A stretch of 64,000 nt of DNA from WHSW01 sp963842795 (GCA_963842795.1 CAWJHV010000013.1:77784-141783), one strand, 5' to 3'; shown: positions 15,425 through 26,629, counted from the first letter of the stretch. The notes: generated from the sequence alone by a model not told the origin. Translations and numbers: made by a program.

Positions 15425-16414
15425 TCAGCGCTCGAGCTCGTCGAGCGCCGACTTCGCCGCGAGCAGGGACTGGTCGGCGCGGCCGTGGAGGTCGATCGGG
15501 TCGAGGCCGTCCGGGCCGTCGGCCGCCGCGCCCCACGAGGCGCTGACCCGGCCCTCGCCAAGCCGGGCGGCGGCGATGTGGTGGGCAAGGCGGCGGGCCG
15601 CGGTCTCGGCGCCCGCCAGGTGCGTCTCGGGCATCAGCACCGCGAACTCGTCGCCGCCGATCCGAAACGCGTCGTCGGCGAGGCGGGAGCCCGCGAGCAG
15701 CTCGGCGACGCCGCGCAGGACGTCGTCGCCGGCCGGATGGCCGAGCTCGTCGTTGACACGCTTGAAGCCGTCGAGGTCGAGGAGCACCACCGCGAGCTGG
15801 CGGCCGTAGCGCCGCGCGCGCTCGGCCTCGACCGCCAACCGCTCGTCGTAGGCCCGGCGATTGCCGAGGCCCGTAAGCGCGTCGCGGCGCCCGCTCTCGG
15901 CCTCGTGCTCGAAGCGGCTCGCGTGCGACATCTGCGCGGCCACCACCCGCCCGAGGAGGTGCAGCATCTCCGCGTCGCTCTCGCCGAAGGAGCGCGCCGC
16001 GGATGAGTAGACCTTGAGCGCCCCGATCGGGGTGGCGCGGTGATGCAGAGGCACGCAGACCATCGAGCCGGCGCCGACGCGGCGGCAGGCCTCGTGGTCG
16101 ACGCGGGCGTCGGCGGCGGTGTCGTCGGAGACCAGGACCTCGTCGATCTCGACGCAGAGGCCCGACAGGCTGGAGCCACGCTTCACCCGAACCCCGAGAT
16201 GGGGCGCGGCGGTCCCGGCGACCGCGGTGTAGACCATCTCGTCGCCCTCGGCGAGCTCGATCACCGCGGCGTCGGCGCCGGTAAGCGTCCGGGCCCGATC
16301 GACCACCAGGGTCATGACCTCGTCGAGCGCCAGCCCGGCGGCGATGACCTCGTTCTGGGCCTCGATGATCTCGAGCAGCCGGGTGGGGTCGGTCTTCACC
16401 CTCATGGAATCCAT
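15425..16414 (-). CDS. GAF-GGDEF diguanylate cyclase
   Basis: 329 residues. N-terminal GAF domain (about 15-160: LDEVMTLVVDRARTLTGADA...GSMVCVPLHHRATPIGALKV), then a GGDEF domain with DALTGLGNRRAYDERL, LLDLDGFKRVNDELGH (metal Asp), and the intact active site RIGGDEFAVLMPE. The inhibitory I-site RLAD lies five residues before GGDEF, so product inhibition by c-di-GMP is expected. It makes c-di-GMP from GTP in the cytoplasm. The ligand of the GAF domain is unknown. Convergent with the ROK gene (19-bp gap), so unlikely to be part of sugar control. An internal ATG at 16405 is an alternative start. Confidence 0.92.
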   Translation of the reverse strand: MDSMRVKTDPTRLLEIIEAQNEVIAAGLALDEVMTLVVDRARTLTGADAAVIELAEGDEMVYTAVAGTAAPHLGVRVKRGSSLSGLCVEIDEVLVSDDTAADARVDHEACRRVGAGSMVCVPLHHRATPIGALKVYSSAARSFGESDAEMLHLLGRVVAAQMSHASRFEHEAESGRRDALTGLGNRRAYDERLAVEAERARRYGRQLAVVLLDLDGFKRVNDELGHPAGDDVLRGVAELLAGSRLADDAFRIGGDEFAVLMPETHLAGAETAARRLAHHIAAARLGEGRVSASWGAAADGPDGLDPIDLHGRADQSLLAAKSALDELER

Positions 16415-16461
16415 ATCGGGCGCCGCGGGGGGAAGGTTTAGCCCCCGCTGAGACGGCCCGG

Positions 16462-16467
16462 TACGCT
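16462..16467 (+). promoter_or_regulatory. Likely -10 box before the phytase-like gene
   Basis: TACGCT (TANNNT) ends 9 bases before the ATG at 16477 with no ribosome-binding site between, consistent with a leaderless transcript. Confidence 0.4.
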
Positions 16468-16476
16468 TGGCCGCGC

Positions 16477-17964
16477 ATGAGACGGCGGTGGCATGGAGGC
16501 CTCTGCCTGGGGGCGGCGATCGCGACGCTGGCGCTGGCCGCCGACGCGTCGGCGGTCGAGCTCACCGGGCGGCTCGAAGCGCGGGCAGTGCTGCCCGCTG
16601 ACACGACCGCGCCGGGGCCGCAATCCGGGGCGGTGCTCGGCCCGGGGCCGTTCAACGGGTTCAGCGCGCCGTTCGCCACCCAGCCGGTGCAGGGGTTCTC
16701 GGGTGTCCTGCGCGCGGGGCCGGGGGTGTGGTGGGCGCTGCCCGACAACGGCTACGGCCGCAAGGAGAACTCCGCCGACTGGCTCCTGCGCATCTACCGC
16801 GTGCGGACCGACCTCGAGCCGGCCGGGGGCGGGGCGGGCGGCGCGGCGGTCGAGGGGTTCGTGCAGCTCAGCGATCCCGACGGCAGGTTCCCGTACCCGC
16901 TCGTGCGCGCCGACCGGATGCTGACCGGCGCCGACGTCGACCCGGAGTCGATCCTCGAGGCACCAGACGGGACGTTCTGGATCGGCGACGAGTTCGGCCC
17001 GTGGATGCTGCACTTCGACCAGTCGGGCCGCCTGCTCGATCGTCCGGTCGCGCTCGACGGCGTGCGCTCGCCGCAGAACCCGACCCTGGCGGTCGGGGAG
17101 AGCCCGACCCTGGACCGCAGCAAGGGGTTCGAGGCGGCGGCCGCCTCGCCGAGCGGCAGGCGGGCGTTCGTCTTCCTCGAGGGCGCGCTGATCGCCGACC
17201 GCGACCAGCGGCGCCGTTACATCTACGAGCTCGATCTCGACTCCGGTCGCTTCACCGGGCGCCGGTGGGCCTACCGCACCGAGGATCCGGCCTGGCTGGT
17301 CGCGGACGCGAAGACGCTCGGCGGCCGCCGGTTGCTGGTCATGGAGCGCGACGACTTCGAGGGCGCGCAGGCAGTGTTCAAGCGGGTCTACGAGATCGAG
17401 CTCTCGCGGGCGGACGAGCTGGACGGCGGCGGCGGATCGGAGCACGAATTCGTCGATAAGCGAGAGCTCGTCGACCTGCTCGCGCTCCGCAACCGCGACG
17501 GCGTCGCGGCTCCGGCCGAGCCGGGCGATCGTGGCCTGGGCGACCCGTTCTCGTTCCTGCTCCGCAGCGTCGAGAGCATCCTGCCGCTCGACCGCGGCCG
17601 CCTGCTGGTCGCCAACGACAACAACTTCCCGTTCGACGCGGGGCGCCATGACGGCCGGGCCGACGGGAACGAGTGGATCGTCGTCCGCCCGACCGAGCCG
17701 CGCGTGCGGATCACCGGCGCGAACATGCGCTCCGCGCGCGAGCGGCTCGCCCTGGTCTACGAGCTCGAGCGCGACGCCCGCCTCGAGGCCGAGATCAGCG
17801 GACGGGGGCGCACGATCGACCGAGCCGCGCGCGACGCGCGGGCCGGCGACGGCGAGATCGAGCTGCGCGAGCCCGACAAGCCGGGGCAGTACAAGATCCG
17901 CCTCGAGGCGCGGCTCGGCGGCACGAGCGACTCCGCCCGCGTCGAGCTGATCCTGCAGCGCTAG
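16477..17964 (+). CDS. Secreted phytase-like / esterase-like protein
   Basis: 495 residues. Signal peptide MRRRWHGGLCLGAAIATLAL...ADASA, cleavage probably after ASA. The body matches the 'esterase-like activity of phytase' family: QGFSGVLRAGPGVWWALPDNGYG, SWs replaced by DGTFWIGDEFGPWMLHFD, RSPQNPTLAVGESPTLDRSKGFE, EHEFVDKRELVDLLAL, LLVANDNNFPFDAGRHDG with many acidic metal-binding candidates. The family is exported and thought to hydrolyse phosphate esters, but the true substrate is not known. The last 80 residues form a beta-rich extension (VRITGANMR...RVELILQR). Convergent with the hemolysin III gene; the stops are 2 bp apart. Confidence 0.8.
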   Translation: MRRRWHGGLCLGAAIATLALAADASAVELTGRLEARAVLPADTTAPGPQSGAVLGPGPFNGFSAPFATQPVQGFSGVLRAGPGVWWALPDNGYGRKENSADWLLRIYRVRTDLEPAGGGAGGAAVEGFVQLSDPDGRFPYPLVRADRMLTGADVDPESILEAPDGTFWIGDEFGPWMLHFDQSGRLLDRPVALDGVRSPQNPTLAVGESPTLDRSKGFEAAAASPSGRRAFVFLEGALIADRDQRRRYIYELDLDSGRFTGRRWAYRTEDPAWLVADAKTLGGRRLLVMERDDFEGAQAVFKRVYEIELSRADELDGGGGSEHEFVDKRELVDLLALRNRDGVAAPAEPGDRGLGDPFSFLLRSVESILPLDRGRLLVANDNNFPFDAGRHDGRADGNEWIVVRPTEPRVRITGANMRSARERLALVYELERDARLEAEISGRGRTIDRAARDARAGDGEIELREPDKPGQYKIRLEARLGGTSDSARVELILQR

Positions 17965-17966
17965 AG

Positions 17967-18812
17967 CTAGGCCGGGACCGCGTAGATCGCGATCGCCGCG
18001 AAGTGGGCCGCGGCGGCGGCGATCACGAGCACATGGAAGATCTCGTGGTAGCCGAAGACGGCCGGCCTCGGGTCGGGGCGCCCGGCGGCGTAGACGATCG
18101 CCCCGGTCGCATAGAGCGCCCCGCCGGCGGCGATCAGCAGCCCGGCCACGATCCCGGCCTCGGCGACGATCGCGGGGAAGCCGAGCGCGCCGATCATCCC
18201 GACGGCGATGTAGACGACCGCCGCCACCCATTTCGGGTGGTCGACCCAGACCAGCTCGACGATCGTCCCGGCGAGCGCCCCCGACCAGACCGCGATCAGC
18301 AGCGCGGTCGCCAGCGGGCCGTCCATGACCAGCAGGGCGAACGGGGTCACGGTGCCGGCGATGAGGAAGAAGATCATCGTGTGGTCGAGGCGGCGCATCC
18401 AGCGCCGCGACTCAGGCCGCTGCCAGTCGACGCGGTGATAGAGAGCGCTGACGCCGAAGAGCGCCGAGAGGCTGGCGGCGTAGATCGCGACCGCGAGCCG
18501 GGCCTCGCCGCCCTGGGCGAGCAGGATCAGCCCGCCGCCGAGGACGAGCGAGACGAAGAACGCGTACTCGTGCGAGACGCCGCGCAACCGTGGCTTCACC
18601 TTGGCGATCTGCTCGGCGGCCGCGGCCTTCGCGTCGGCGATCGTGACCGCCGCCGCGTCGCGCGCATCGGTGACCCGCTCGACCGCGGCGTCGCGCGCGT
18701 CGGTGACCCGTTCGACGGCGGTCTCGCGCGCGTCGGCCATCGCCTCCCGGGCCTCGGCCACCCGCTCGGCGGCGCCCTCTCGGGCATCGTTGAATCGTTC
18801 GCGCGGGCTCAT
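17967..18812 (-). CDS. Hemolysin III / YqfA-family membrane protein with N-terminal 11-residue repeats
   Basis: 281 residues. The C-terminal 200 residues are a seven-helix PAQR-type membrane protein: ALYHRVDWQRPESRRWMRRLDHTMIFFLIAGTVTPF (as ALYHR, RRLDHTMIFFLIAGTVTP) and FGYHEIFHVLVIAAAAAHF contain the conserved S/H/D/H residues of a putative metal hydrolase site. The N-terminal 75 residues are charged and helical, with repeats AAERVAEAREA, AVERVTDARDA (twice) and AAVTIADAKAA, an 11-residue period that forms amphipathic helices like apolipoproteins. Ordinary family members lack this part. Possibly it binds the membrane surface or oligomerises. Confidence 0.87.
   Translation of the reverse strand: MSPRERFNDAREGAAERVAEAREAMADARETAVERVTDARDAAVERVTDARDAAAVTIADAKAAAAEQIAKVKPRLRGVSHEYAFFVSLVLGGGLILLAQGGEARLAVAIYAASLSALFGVSALYHRVDWQRPESRRWMRRLDHTMIFFLIAGTVTPFALLVMDGPLATALLIAVWSGALAGTIVELVWVDHPKWVAAVVYIAVGMIGALGFPAIVAEAGIVAGLLIAAGGALYATGAIVYAAGRPDPRPAVFGYHEIFHVLVIAAAAAHFAAIAIYAVPA
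18655..18737 (-). repeat. 33-bp tandem repeat inside the hemolysin III gene
   Basis: About two and a half copies of a 33-bp unit (plus-strand core GCGTCGCGCGC[A/G]TCGGTGACC) encode the 11-residue helical repeats of the N-terminal extension. Near identity of the copies at the DNA level suggests recent slippage or duplication. Confidence 0.7.
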
Positions 18813-18944
18813 CTCGGCGGCGTGCTCAGAGCCTGAGAATACCCACCGCGAGCCGCCCGTCCGCCGTACCGCGCCGATCGGCGTCCGGCCCCCGGACGAA
18901 AACCGGAGCGGTTCGTGGGGGCCGGCTGCCCGACGTGCGTAGAG

Positions 18945-18960
18945 ACGCTATATGTAGTAG
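18945..18960 (+). promoter_or_regulatory. NrdR box upstream of nrdR-nrdJ
   Basis: ACGCTATATGTAGTAG matches the NrdR operator consensus ACACTATATATAGTGT at 12 of 16 positions and keeps the central CTATAT..TAG core. It lies 40 bp before the nrdR ATG, the expected place for autorepression of nrdR and of the reductase operon. A weaker second half-match (ACACTAGG...) begins at 18979, but its spacing of 34 bp is not the usual one. Confidence 0.65.
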
Positions 18961-18999
18961 GAGGCCCAAGGGAGGAAAACACTAGGTCAGGTAGAATCC

Positions 19000-19485
19000 A
19001 TGTCGATGGAATGCCCCCGCTGCGAGCGGCCGACCCGGGTCCTGGAAAGCCGGCGCGCCGAGCACGGCGCCGCGCTGCGGCGCCGGCGGGAGTGCTCGGC
19101 CTGCGGGCACCGGTTCACGACCTTCGAGCGCCGCCAGCGCCCGCCGCTGGCGGTGCGCAAGCGCGACGGCACGCTGCAGCGCTTCGACCCGATCAAGTTG
19201 CGGGCCGCGCTGTTGCGCTCGACCCACAAGCGCCAGGTGAGCGCCGCCGACGTCGAGGCGCTGGTCGAGCAGGTCTCGATCGCGATCGAGACCAACGACG
19301 GAGAGCTCGGCGCCGAGCGGATCGGCGAGCTCTGTCTCGCCGGGCTCGCGGAGCTCGACCGGGGCGCGTACCTGCAGTTCCTCGGGACGCTGCCGACGCC
19401 GAAGCCGGAGTTTGCGGAGTCCGGGGCGGAGGGTTCCGTCCGGCCCCCGCGCGAGAGTGCAGAGTTACCCGCTCAAGCGGGCTGA
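19000..19485 (+). CDS. nrdR: Transcriptional repressor NrdR
   Basis: 161 residues. An N-terminal zinc ribbon, MECPRCERPTRVLESR...RRRRECSACGHRFTTFER, is the family signature with two CxxC pairs. An ATP-cone domain follows: PLAVRKRDGTLQRFDPIKLRAAL...GELCLAGLAELDRGAYLQFLGTL. NrdR senses (d)ATP and represses ribonucleotide reductase genes. The conserved arginine-rich RRRREC and RFTTFER segments are complete. It precedes nrdJ by 36 bp, with an NrdR box upstream, so it probably represses its own operon. Confidence 0.95.
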   Translation: MSMECPRCERPTRVLESRRAEHGAALRRRRECSACGHRFTTFERRQRPPLAVRKRDGTLQRFDPIKLRAALLRSTHKRQVSAADVEALVEQVSIAIETNDGELGAERIGELCLAGLAELDRGAYLQFLGTLPTPKPEFAESGAEGSVRPPRESAELPAQAG

Positions 19486-19521
19486 GTGGTCGCACGTAGT
19501 CAGCAACAGAGGAGATAGAGG

Positions 19522-22320
<2,799 letters not shown>

Positions 22321-22336
22321 TCTGTAGTCAGGGCCA

Positions 22337-22741
22337 ATGACTGAACCGCAGGTCCTTCTCGAGCCGGTTCAGCAGTACCTCGCGGCCCCGCGATGTGCTG
22401 TCTTGTCAACGATCAGCCCGAGTGGCTTTCCTCATCAAGCCGTCGTTCACTACGCCCCTGAACCCGACGCCGTCCTGGTCAATGGAGACGTCGGCCGGCG
22501 CTGGGCGCGCAACCTCCAGCGCGATCCTCGGGTGTCGATGGTCGTTCACGATGCCGAGGATGTCCTTCACTGGGTTGGCATCAGGGGCGAGGTCGTGACA
22601 ACCCGGGAGGGACGCGATGCCGTCGCGGATGCGATGGCAATGGCCCGTCGCTATGCCGAAGACCCTGCCGACTATGAGGGGCGCGAGCGGCTGAGCCTGC
22701 TGATCCGGCCGCAACGAGTATTCGAATACGGCGGCGGCTGA
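22337..22741 (+). CDS. Pyridoxamine-phosphate-oxidase-fold flavin or F420 protein
   Basis: 134 residues of the split-barrel FMN/F420-binding fold: LAAPRCAVLSTISPSGFPHQAVVHYAPEPDAVLVN (as AVLSTISPSGFPH, VLVNGDVGRRWARNLQRDPR), VSMVVHDAEDVLHWVGIRGEV, RLSLLIRPQRVFEYG. The RKxRNLxxDPRV-like segment is typical of small actinobacterial F420H2- or FMN-dependent reductases and PPOX proteins. Substrate and cofactor cannot be decided from sequence alone. It starts 16 bp after nrdJ and may read through from it. Confidence 0.8.
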   Translation: MTEPQVLLEPVQQYLAAPRCAVLSTISPSGFPHQAVVHYAPEPDAVLVNGDVGRRWARNLQRDPRVSMVVHDAEDVLHWVGIRGEVVTTREGRDAVADAMAMARRYAEDPADYEGRERLSLLIRPQRVFEYGGG

Positions 22742-22750
22742 CCGTCGCAT

Positions 22751-23224
22751 TCAAACGCAGGCCATCTTGGTCGGGATCCGCGAGGCGTACGGCGGCGCCT
22801 GGCGCGGGAACTTCAGCCGGATCCGCGTGTAGTAGCGACCGCGCTTGCCGTTGCAGTTGCGCGTCTTGACCTTGTGCAGGGTCAGCTTGGCGTAGTACTG
22901 AGTCGACTGGCCGGCAGCGTTGGGAGCGTGCAGGATCGCGCTGCTCGCGCGCGTCTCGGGTCCTCCCCAGCTCCGCCAGAGGATGTTGTTGGCGTAGATC
23001 CCCGCATCCGCGCACGTGAAGATGATCCGCTCGGGCTCGACCTGCGGCTTGACGCAATCCTTGACGCCGTAGACGCGGTGCTTGGCCGCGGCGGGGCTCT
23101 GGGCCGAGGTGACTGCGCCGAGCGCGACCGCGACGCCGGCAGCGACACACGCCACCCTGAGCACCCGCCCGAGGCGGGTTCGACGATGGTCAGTGGACGG
23201 TGAAAGTGCGTTGAGTTGGTTCAT
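22751..23224 (-). CDS. Secreted protein of unknown function
   Basis: 157 residues from the ATG at 23224 (a longer reading to 23332 would put 36 polar residues before the signal peptide). Signal peptide: MNQLNALSPSTDHRRTRL, then RVACVAAGVAVALGAVTSA. The mature part has a repeated Cys pattern (VKDCVKPQ, IIFTCADAG, TRNCNGK, KMAC), suggesting two disulfides, with NNILWRSWGG and YYTRIRLKFPRQAP. It resembles small secreted beta proteins common in actinobacteria, but I recognise no named family. The start lies 10 bp after the ABC-F stop, so it probably shares that transcript. Confidence 0.65.
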   Translation of the reverse strand: MNQLNALSPSTDHRRTRLGRVLRVACVAAGVAVALGAVTSAQSPAAAKHRVYGVKDCVKPQVEPERIIFTCADAGIYANNILWRSWGGPETRASSAILHAPNAAGQSTQYYAKLTLHKVKTRNCNGKRGRYYTRIRLKFPRQAPPYASRIPTKMACV

Positions 23225-23234
23225 GGGACCGACG

Positions 23235-24641
23235 CTAGGCGCGCTCCGGTCCCACGCCACGCCTTTTGAGGAATCCTGAAACGCGGTCAGCTCGAGGGTC
23301 AGCGGTGAGGTCAAGGGTCGTCGTCGGCTCAAACGCCTCGAGGAAGCGCCGGTCGTGGCTGACGAGCACGATCGCGCCCTCGTAGCCGGCGAGGGCTCCC
23401 TCGAGCTCCTCGATCGCCTCGAGGTCGAGGTTGTTCGTGGGCTCGTCGAGGACCAGCGCGTTCACACGGCGGGCAGCGAGCACGCAGAGGACCGCCCGAG
23501 TGCGCTCGCCGGGGGAGAGCGAGTCGCCCGCGCGATGAACGTCGTCGGCGCCGAGGCCGAACTTCGCCAGCGCTCCGCGAGCCTCGCCCTCGTTGAGCCC
23601 GGTCTCGGATGCGAACGTGTACACCAGCGCGTCGGGGCCGGCGAACGGCCCCGGGCCCTGGGGGAGCTGTCCGAATACGGTGCTCGGCCCGACCCGGCGG
23701 TTGCCTGCGAGCAGCGGCAGCTCGCCGAGCAGCGTTCGCAGCAGCGTGGTCTTCCCGGAGCCGTTGTTGCCGAGCACCGCTACGCGGTCGCCGTAGGCGA
23801 TCTCGAGGTCGAGCGGACCGAGGCGGAAGCCCTCCCGACCAATCACCGCCCGCTCGAGCTGGGCGACGACCGCCCCCGAGCGGAAGGAAGGCTCGAGCTC
23901 GAGCTGTAGCCGCCAGGGCGCCCACGGCTTCTCGACCCGGTCCAGGCGCGAGAGCTTCTTCTCGAATGCCTTGCGCGCGTCCTTCGTCTTCTTCTTCTTG
24001 CGGCCCTGGCCGTAGCCGCGCTCGTTCCACTGACGCGTGCGCCGGGCCTCCTCGACGACGCGATCCCGGGCCTTCGAGTAATCGCGGTAGGCGCGCTCCT
24101 CGGCCTCGCGCGCTCCGCGCCGTTCGGCCTCGAACTCGGACCAGCCGCCGGTATAGACCCTGACCCGCCGCGTCTCAGGCTCGAACTCGACGATGCGCGT
24201 CATCCGGGCCAGGAAGGCGCGGTCGTGCGACACCGCCACCAGCCCGCCCGGAAAGCGCTCGAGCGACTCGGCGAGGCCGGCGAGGCCCGCGAAGTCGAGG
24301 TCGTTGGTCGGCTCGTCGAGCAGCAACACGTCCGGGTCGGAGGCGATTACCGCCTCGAGCCTCGCGCGCGCGGCCTCGCCGCCCGAGCGCCGCCCGGATT
24401 CGGACGACTGCTCGAGGTACCCGAGACGGGCGCCGGGCGGCTGGCGCTCGACGGAGCCCGAGTCCGGCCCCTCGACGCCGGCCAGGATCCGGAGCAGCGT
24501 CGACTTGCCGATCCCGTTCGGGCCGACAATCCCCGTCCGGCTTCCGGGGCCGACGACGACGGAGATGCCGGCGAGGACGACGGTCTCTCCGTACGACTTG
24601 GTGATGTTGTGCGCGATCAGGGCGTCGTGACGGGACGACAT
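23235..24641 (-). CDS. ABC-F family ATPase (ribosome protection / translation factor type)
   Basis: 468 residues from the ATG at 24641 with an AGAGGTGG site upstream; the reading frame extends further but the extra 53 residues are basic and unlike the family. Two ABC cassettes without membrane helices: Walker A GPNGIGKSTLL and GNNGSGKTTLL, signatures RSGGEAARARL and LSPGERTRAVL, Walker B VLLLDEPTNDLD and ALVLDEPTNNLD, H-loops VAVSHDRAFL and VLVSHDRRFL. Between them lies a charged linker rich in Arg/Glu/Lys (RTRQWNERGYGQGRKKKK), the P-site tRNA interaction motif of ABC-F proteins. Probable role: rescuing stalled or antibiotic-bound ribosomes. Confidence 0.9.
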   Translation of the reverse strand: MSSRHDALIAHNITKSYGETVVLAGISVVVGPGSRTGIVGPNGIGKSTLLRILAGVEGPDSGSVERQPPGARLGYLEQSSESGRRSGGEAARARLEAVIASDPDVLLLDEPTNDLDFAGLAGLAESLERFPGGLVAVSHDRAFLARMTRIVEFEPETRRVRVYTGGWSEFEAERRGAREAEERAYRDYSKARDRVVEEARRTRQWNERGYGQGRKKKKTKDARKAFEKKLSRLDRVEKPWAPWRLQLELEPSFRSGAVVAQLERAVIGREGFRLGPLDLEIAYGDRVAVLGNNGSGKTTLLRTLLGELPLLAGNRRVGPSTVFGQLPQGPGPFAGPDALVYTFASETGLNEGEARGALAKFGLGADDVHRAGDSLSPGERTRAVLCVLAARRVNALVLDEPTNNLDLEAIEELEGALAGYEGAIVLVSHDRRFLEAFEPTTTLDLTADPRADRVSGFLKRRGVGPERA

Positions 24642-24783
24642 GAGCTGACCACCTCTGTGAGGCGAGGGACTGGAGCGTCGGTGGGCGGTCAGTCGGCGCG
24701 CATAGGAGCGGAGCCGTCGGCTCCGCCTCGAGCGTAGCGGCCGGCGCTCGAACGGGTGGTGACCGTGTGAGAATCCCCGACCG

Positions 24784-25279
24784 ATGCGAGAGTTCGTCAA
24801 GAAGCTCGCTCTACCGGACGGGTTCGACCCGCCGCCGGCGGCTCACCCACGAGGACGTCGTGGCGACCGTGCTCGGGCGCGAGGACCTGGACGACGACGT
24901 GCGCGGCATCAACGCCAGCCTCGATCTGATCCGGCGCACGCGCGGCGGGGCCTGGCCGGAGGAGCCGGTGACGCCGGAGTTCGACTTCGTCGATCTCGTC
25001 TGGCACGAGTGCGAGTTCCGCGAGGGGTTCTCGTTCTCGTACGTGGTCCGCGACTCAGCCGGCGAATACCTGGGCTGCGCCTACCTCTATCCGATGGGGC
25101 GCCGGACCGAGCTCAGCGAGGAGCTCGCACACCACGACGTCGACGCCAGCTGGTGGGTGACCGCCGACGCCTACGAGCGGGGCTACTACGAGCGGGTGTA
25201 CAGGGGCCTGCGGGGCTGGGTGACGGAGGAGTTCCCGTTCGCCGACCCCTACTGGTCGAACGCGGAGCTCCCGGGCTGA
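24784..25279 (+). CDS. GNAT-like N-acetyltransferase, with one apparent frameshift
   Basis: The ATG at 24784 gives MREFVKKLALPDGFDPP, the usual opening of a small actinobacterial GNAT-type group. The frame fails between about 24826 and 24842; one base later the reading resumes with RLTHEDVVATVLGREDL...SFSYVVRDSAGEYLGCAYLYPMG...DASWWVTADAYERG...GLRGWVTEEFPFADPYWSN. Skipping one base gives 164 residues, normal for the family. The break sits in GCCGCCGGCGGC. GEYLGCAYLYP is the GNAT beta4 region, although the classic acetyl-CoA loop is weak. A start at 24767 (GTG) without the frameshift is possible but gives an atypical N-terminus. Confidence 0.65.
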
Positions 25280-25293
25280 GCGGGGAGGGAGGG

Positions 25294-26511
25294 GTGACGG
25301 ACCGTCCCGAGCTCTCGACCATGGCGGACGACTACGGCCGCCACGCGCTCTCGCAGCGCGGAGCGTTCGAGGCGACCTTCCCGGCGGCCCTCGAGGCCGC
25401 GCGAGCCTTCGCGGACGAACCGGCGCTCTGCGTGGCCGACCTCGGCGCCGCGGACGGGGTCAACTCGCACGGCCTGATCCGCGCCCTGATCGGCGAGCGC
25501 GCCGGCCGGCCGCTGATCTACTCGCTCGTCGATCTGCAGACGAACGCGTGGGCGGTCGCCGCCGACCACCTGCGGCGCGCGTTCGGCGACGGGGCGCAGG
25601 ACGTCGTCATCACGCCCGGGCCGGCCGACGCCGACCGCGGGGCGATCGATGTCGGCAGCGGGCTTCATTGGGCATCGGCGGAGGCGCACGGCGAGGCCTG
25701 CCGGCGGGCGCTCGAGCGGACGCCACCACCGGCCGCGGTGATCAGCCTGGCGGGCATTCCGCTCCAAGCGGCACCCTGTCTGCCCGCGGGGAGCGTGCAC
25801 GTCGCGGTCAGCGGCACGGCGCTGCACTGGATCGCGGAGGCGGCCGGGCTGGCCTCGACCGGGTCGGTGTTCCCCGGCTATCCCGACCACGCCGACGAGG
25901 AGGAGCGGCGCGACTGGGCGGCTGCCGCGGCACGTCAGTGGGAGCGCCTGCTCGAGATGCGCTCGATCGAACTCGCCCCGGGCGGCCGGCTGATCGCCGC
26001 GCTCCCGGCCTCCCCGGACCCCGACCCGAACCGATCCGGGCTCTACGTGGAGCTGATCGGGGACATGAACCGGATCCTCGCGGAGTGGTGCCGCGCCGGC
26101 CGGATCGGCGCCGCCACCGTCGCCGCGGCCGTGGTCCCGGTGTGGATGCGCACGGTCGACGAGATCCGGGCGCCGTTCGAGGCACAGGGCGGGCGCTTCG
26201 CCGGTCTCGAGCTCGAACGAGACGATCTCTTCCGCCTCGACAATCCCTACTGGGACGACGACCCCGCGACCTTCGCCACCGCCTACGTGCGCAGCGTCAC
26301 CGCATGGGGCGAGCCGCTGTTGCTGCGCGCTTTCGCCCTCGAGGGCACAGAGCGCGCCGGCGGCCTGCTCGCCGACTTCCTGGCGGAGCTCGAGCAGCGC
26401 GTCGCCGTGAACCCGGACCGTTTCCGGCGGGACTACGTCGAGGCCCTCGTCGTCTGCCGGAAGGTGGGACAGCCGCCGGGGGGTGAGCCGATTCACCCCC
26501 AGGTGACCTAG
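25294..26511 (+). CDS. SAM-dependent carboxyl methyltransferase of the SABATH type
   Basis: 405 residues from the GTG at 25294 (GGGGAGG 5 bases upstream; ATG at 25321 is an alternative). Seen: CVADLGAADGVNSHGLIRAL (SAM motif I, similar to ADLGCSSGPNT of SABATH enzymes), YSLVDLQTNAW, a segment with AVSGTALHWIAEAAGLAST corresponding to the family's SSxSLHWLS core, IELAPGGRLIAALP, and FRLDNPYWDDD. Plant SABATH enzymes methylate carboxyl groups of salicylic, jasmonic and indole acids; bacterial homologues are poorly known. There are no biosynthetic neighbours. Length (350-400) fits. Confidence 0.72.
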   Translation: MTDRPELSTMADDYGRHALSQRGAFEATFPAALEAARAFADEPALCVADLGAADGVNSHGLIRALIGERAGRPLIYSLVDLQTNAWAVAADHLRRAFGDGAQDVVITPGPADADRGAIDVGSGLHWASAEAHGEACRRALERTPPPAAVISLAGIPLQAAPCLPAGSVHVAVSGTALHWIAEAAGLASTGSVFPGYPDHADEEERRDWAAAAARQWERLLEMRSIELAPGGRLIAALPASPDPDPNRSGLYVELIGDMNRILAEWCRAGRIGAATVAAAVVPVWMRTVDEIRAPFEAQGGRFAGLELERDDLFRLDNPYWDDDPATFATAYVRSVTAWGEPLLLRAFALEGTERAGGLLADFLAELEQRVAVNPDRFRRDYVEALVVCRKVGQPPGGEPIHPQVT

Positions 26512-26629
26512 GCGTGGGCCGCGGGTGGCTTCACGCTTGGTCCATGAAGACGAACAGCCCACAAATCACCGTCTCCGCAGCCAGGTGGGGTCACGTGAAC
26601 GCGTGAGGACCCGTCGGTAGCCAGGACGT

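Noticed and set aside
15425..16414. Diguanylate cyclase as regulator of the riboswitch gene
   Set aside because: It makes c-di-GMP, whereas the riboswitch class before the M23 gene binds c-di-AMP; no link is supported.
18813..18999. Cobalamin riboswitch before the B12-dependent reductase
   Set aside because: No B12-box-like block was found upstream of nrdR or nrdJ; the NrdR box explains control better.
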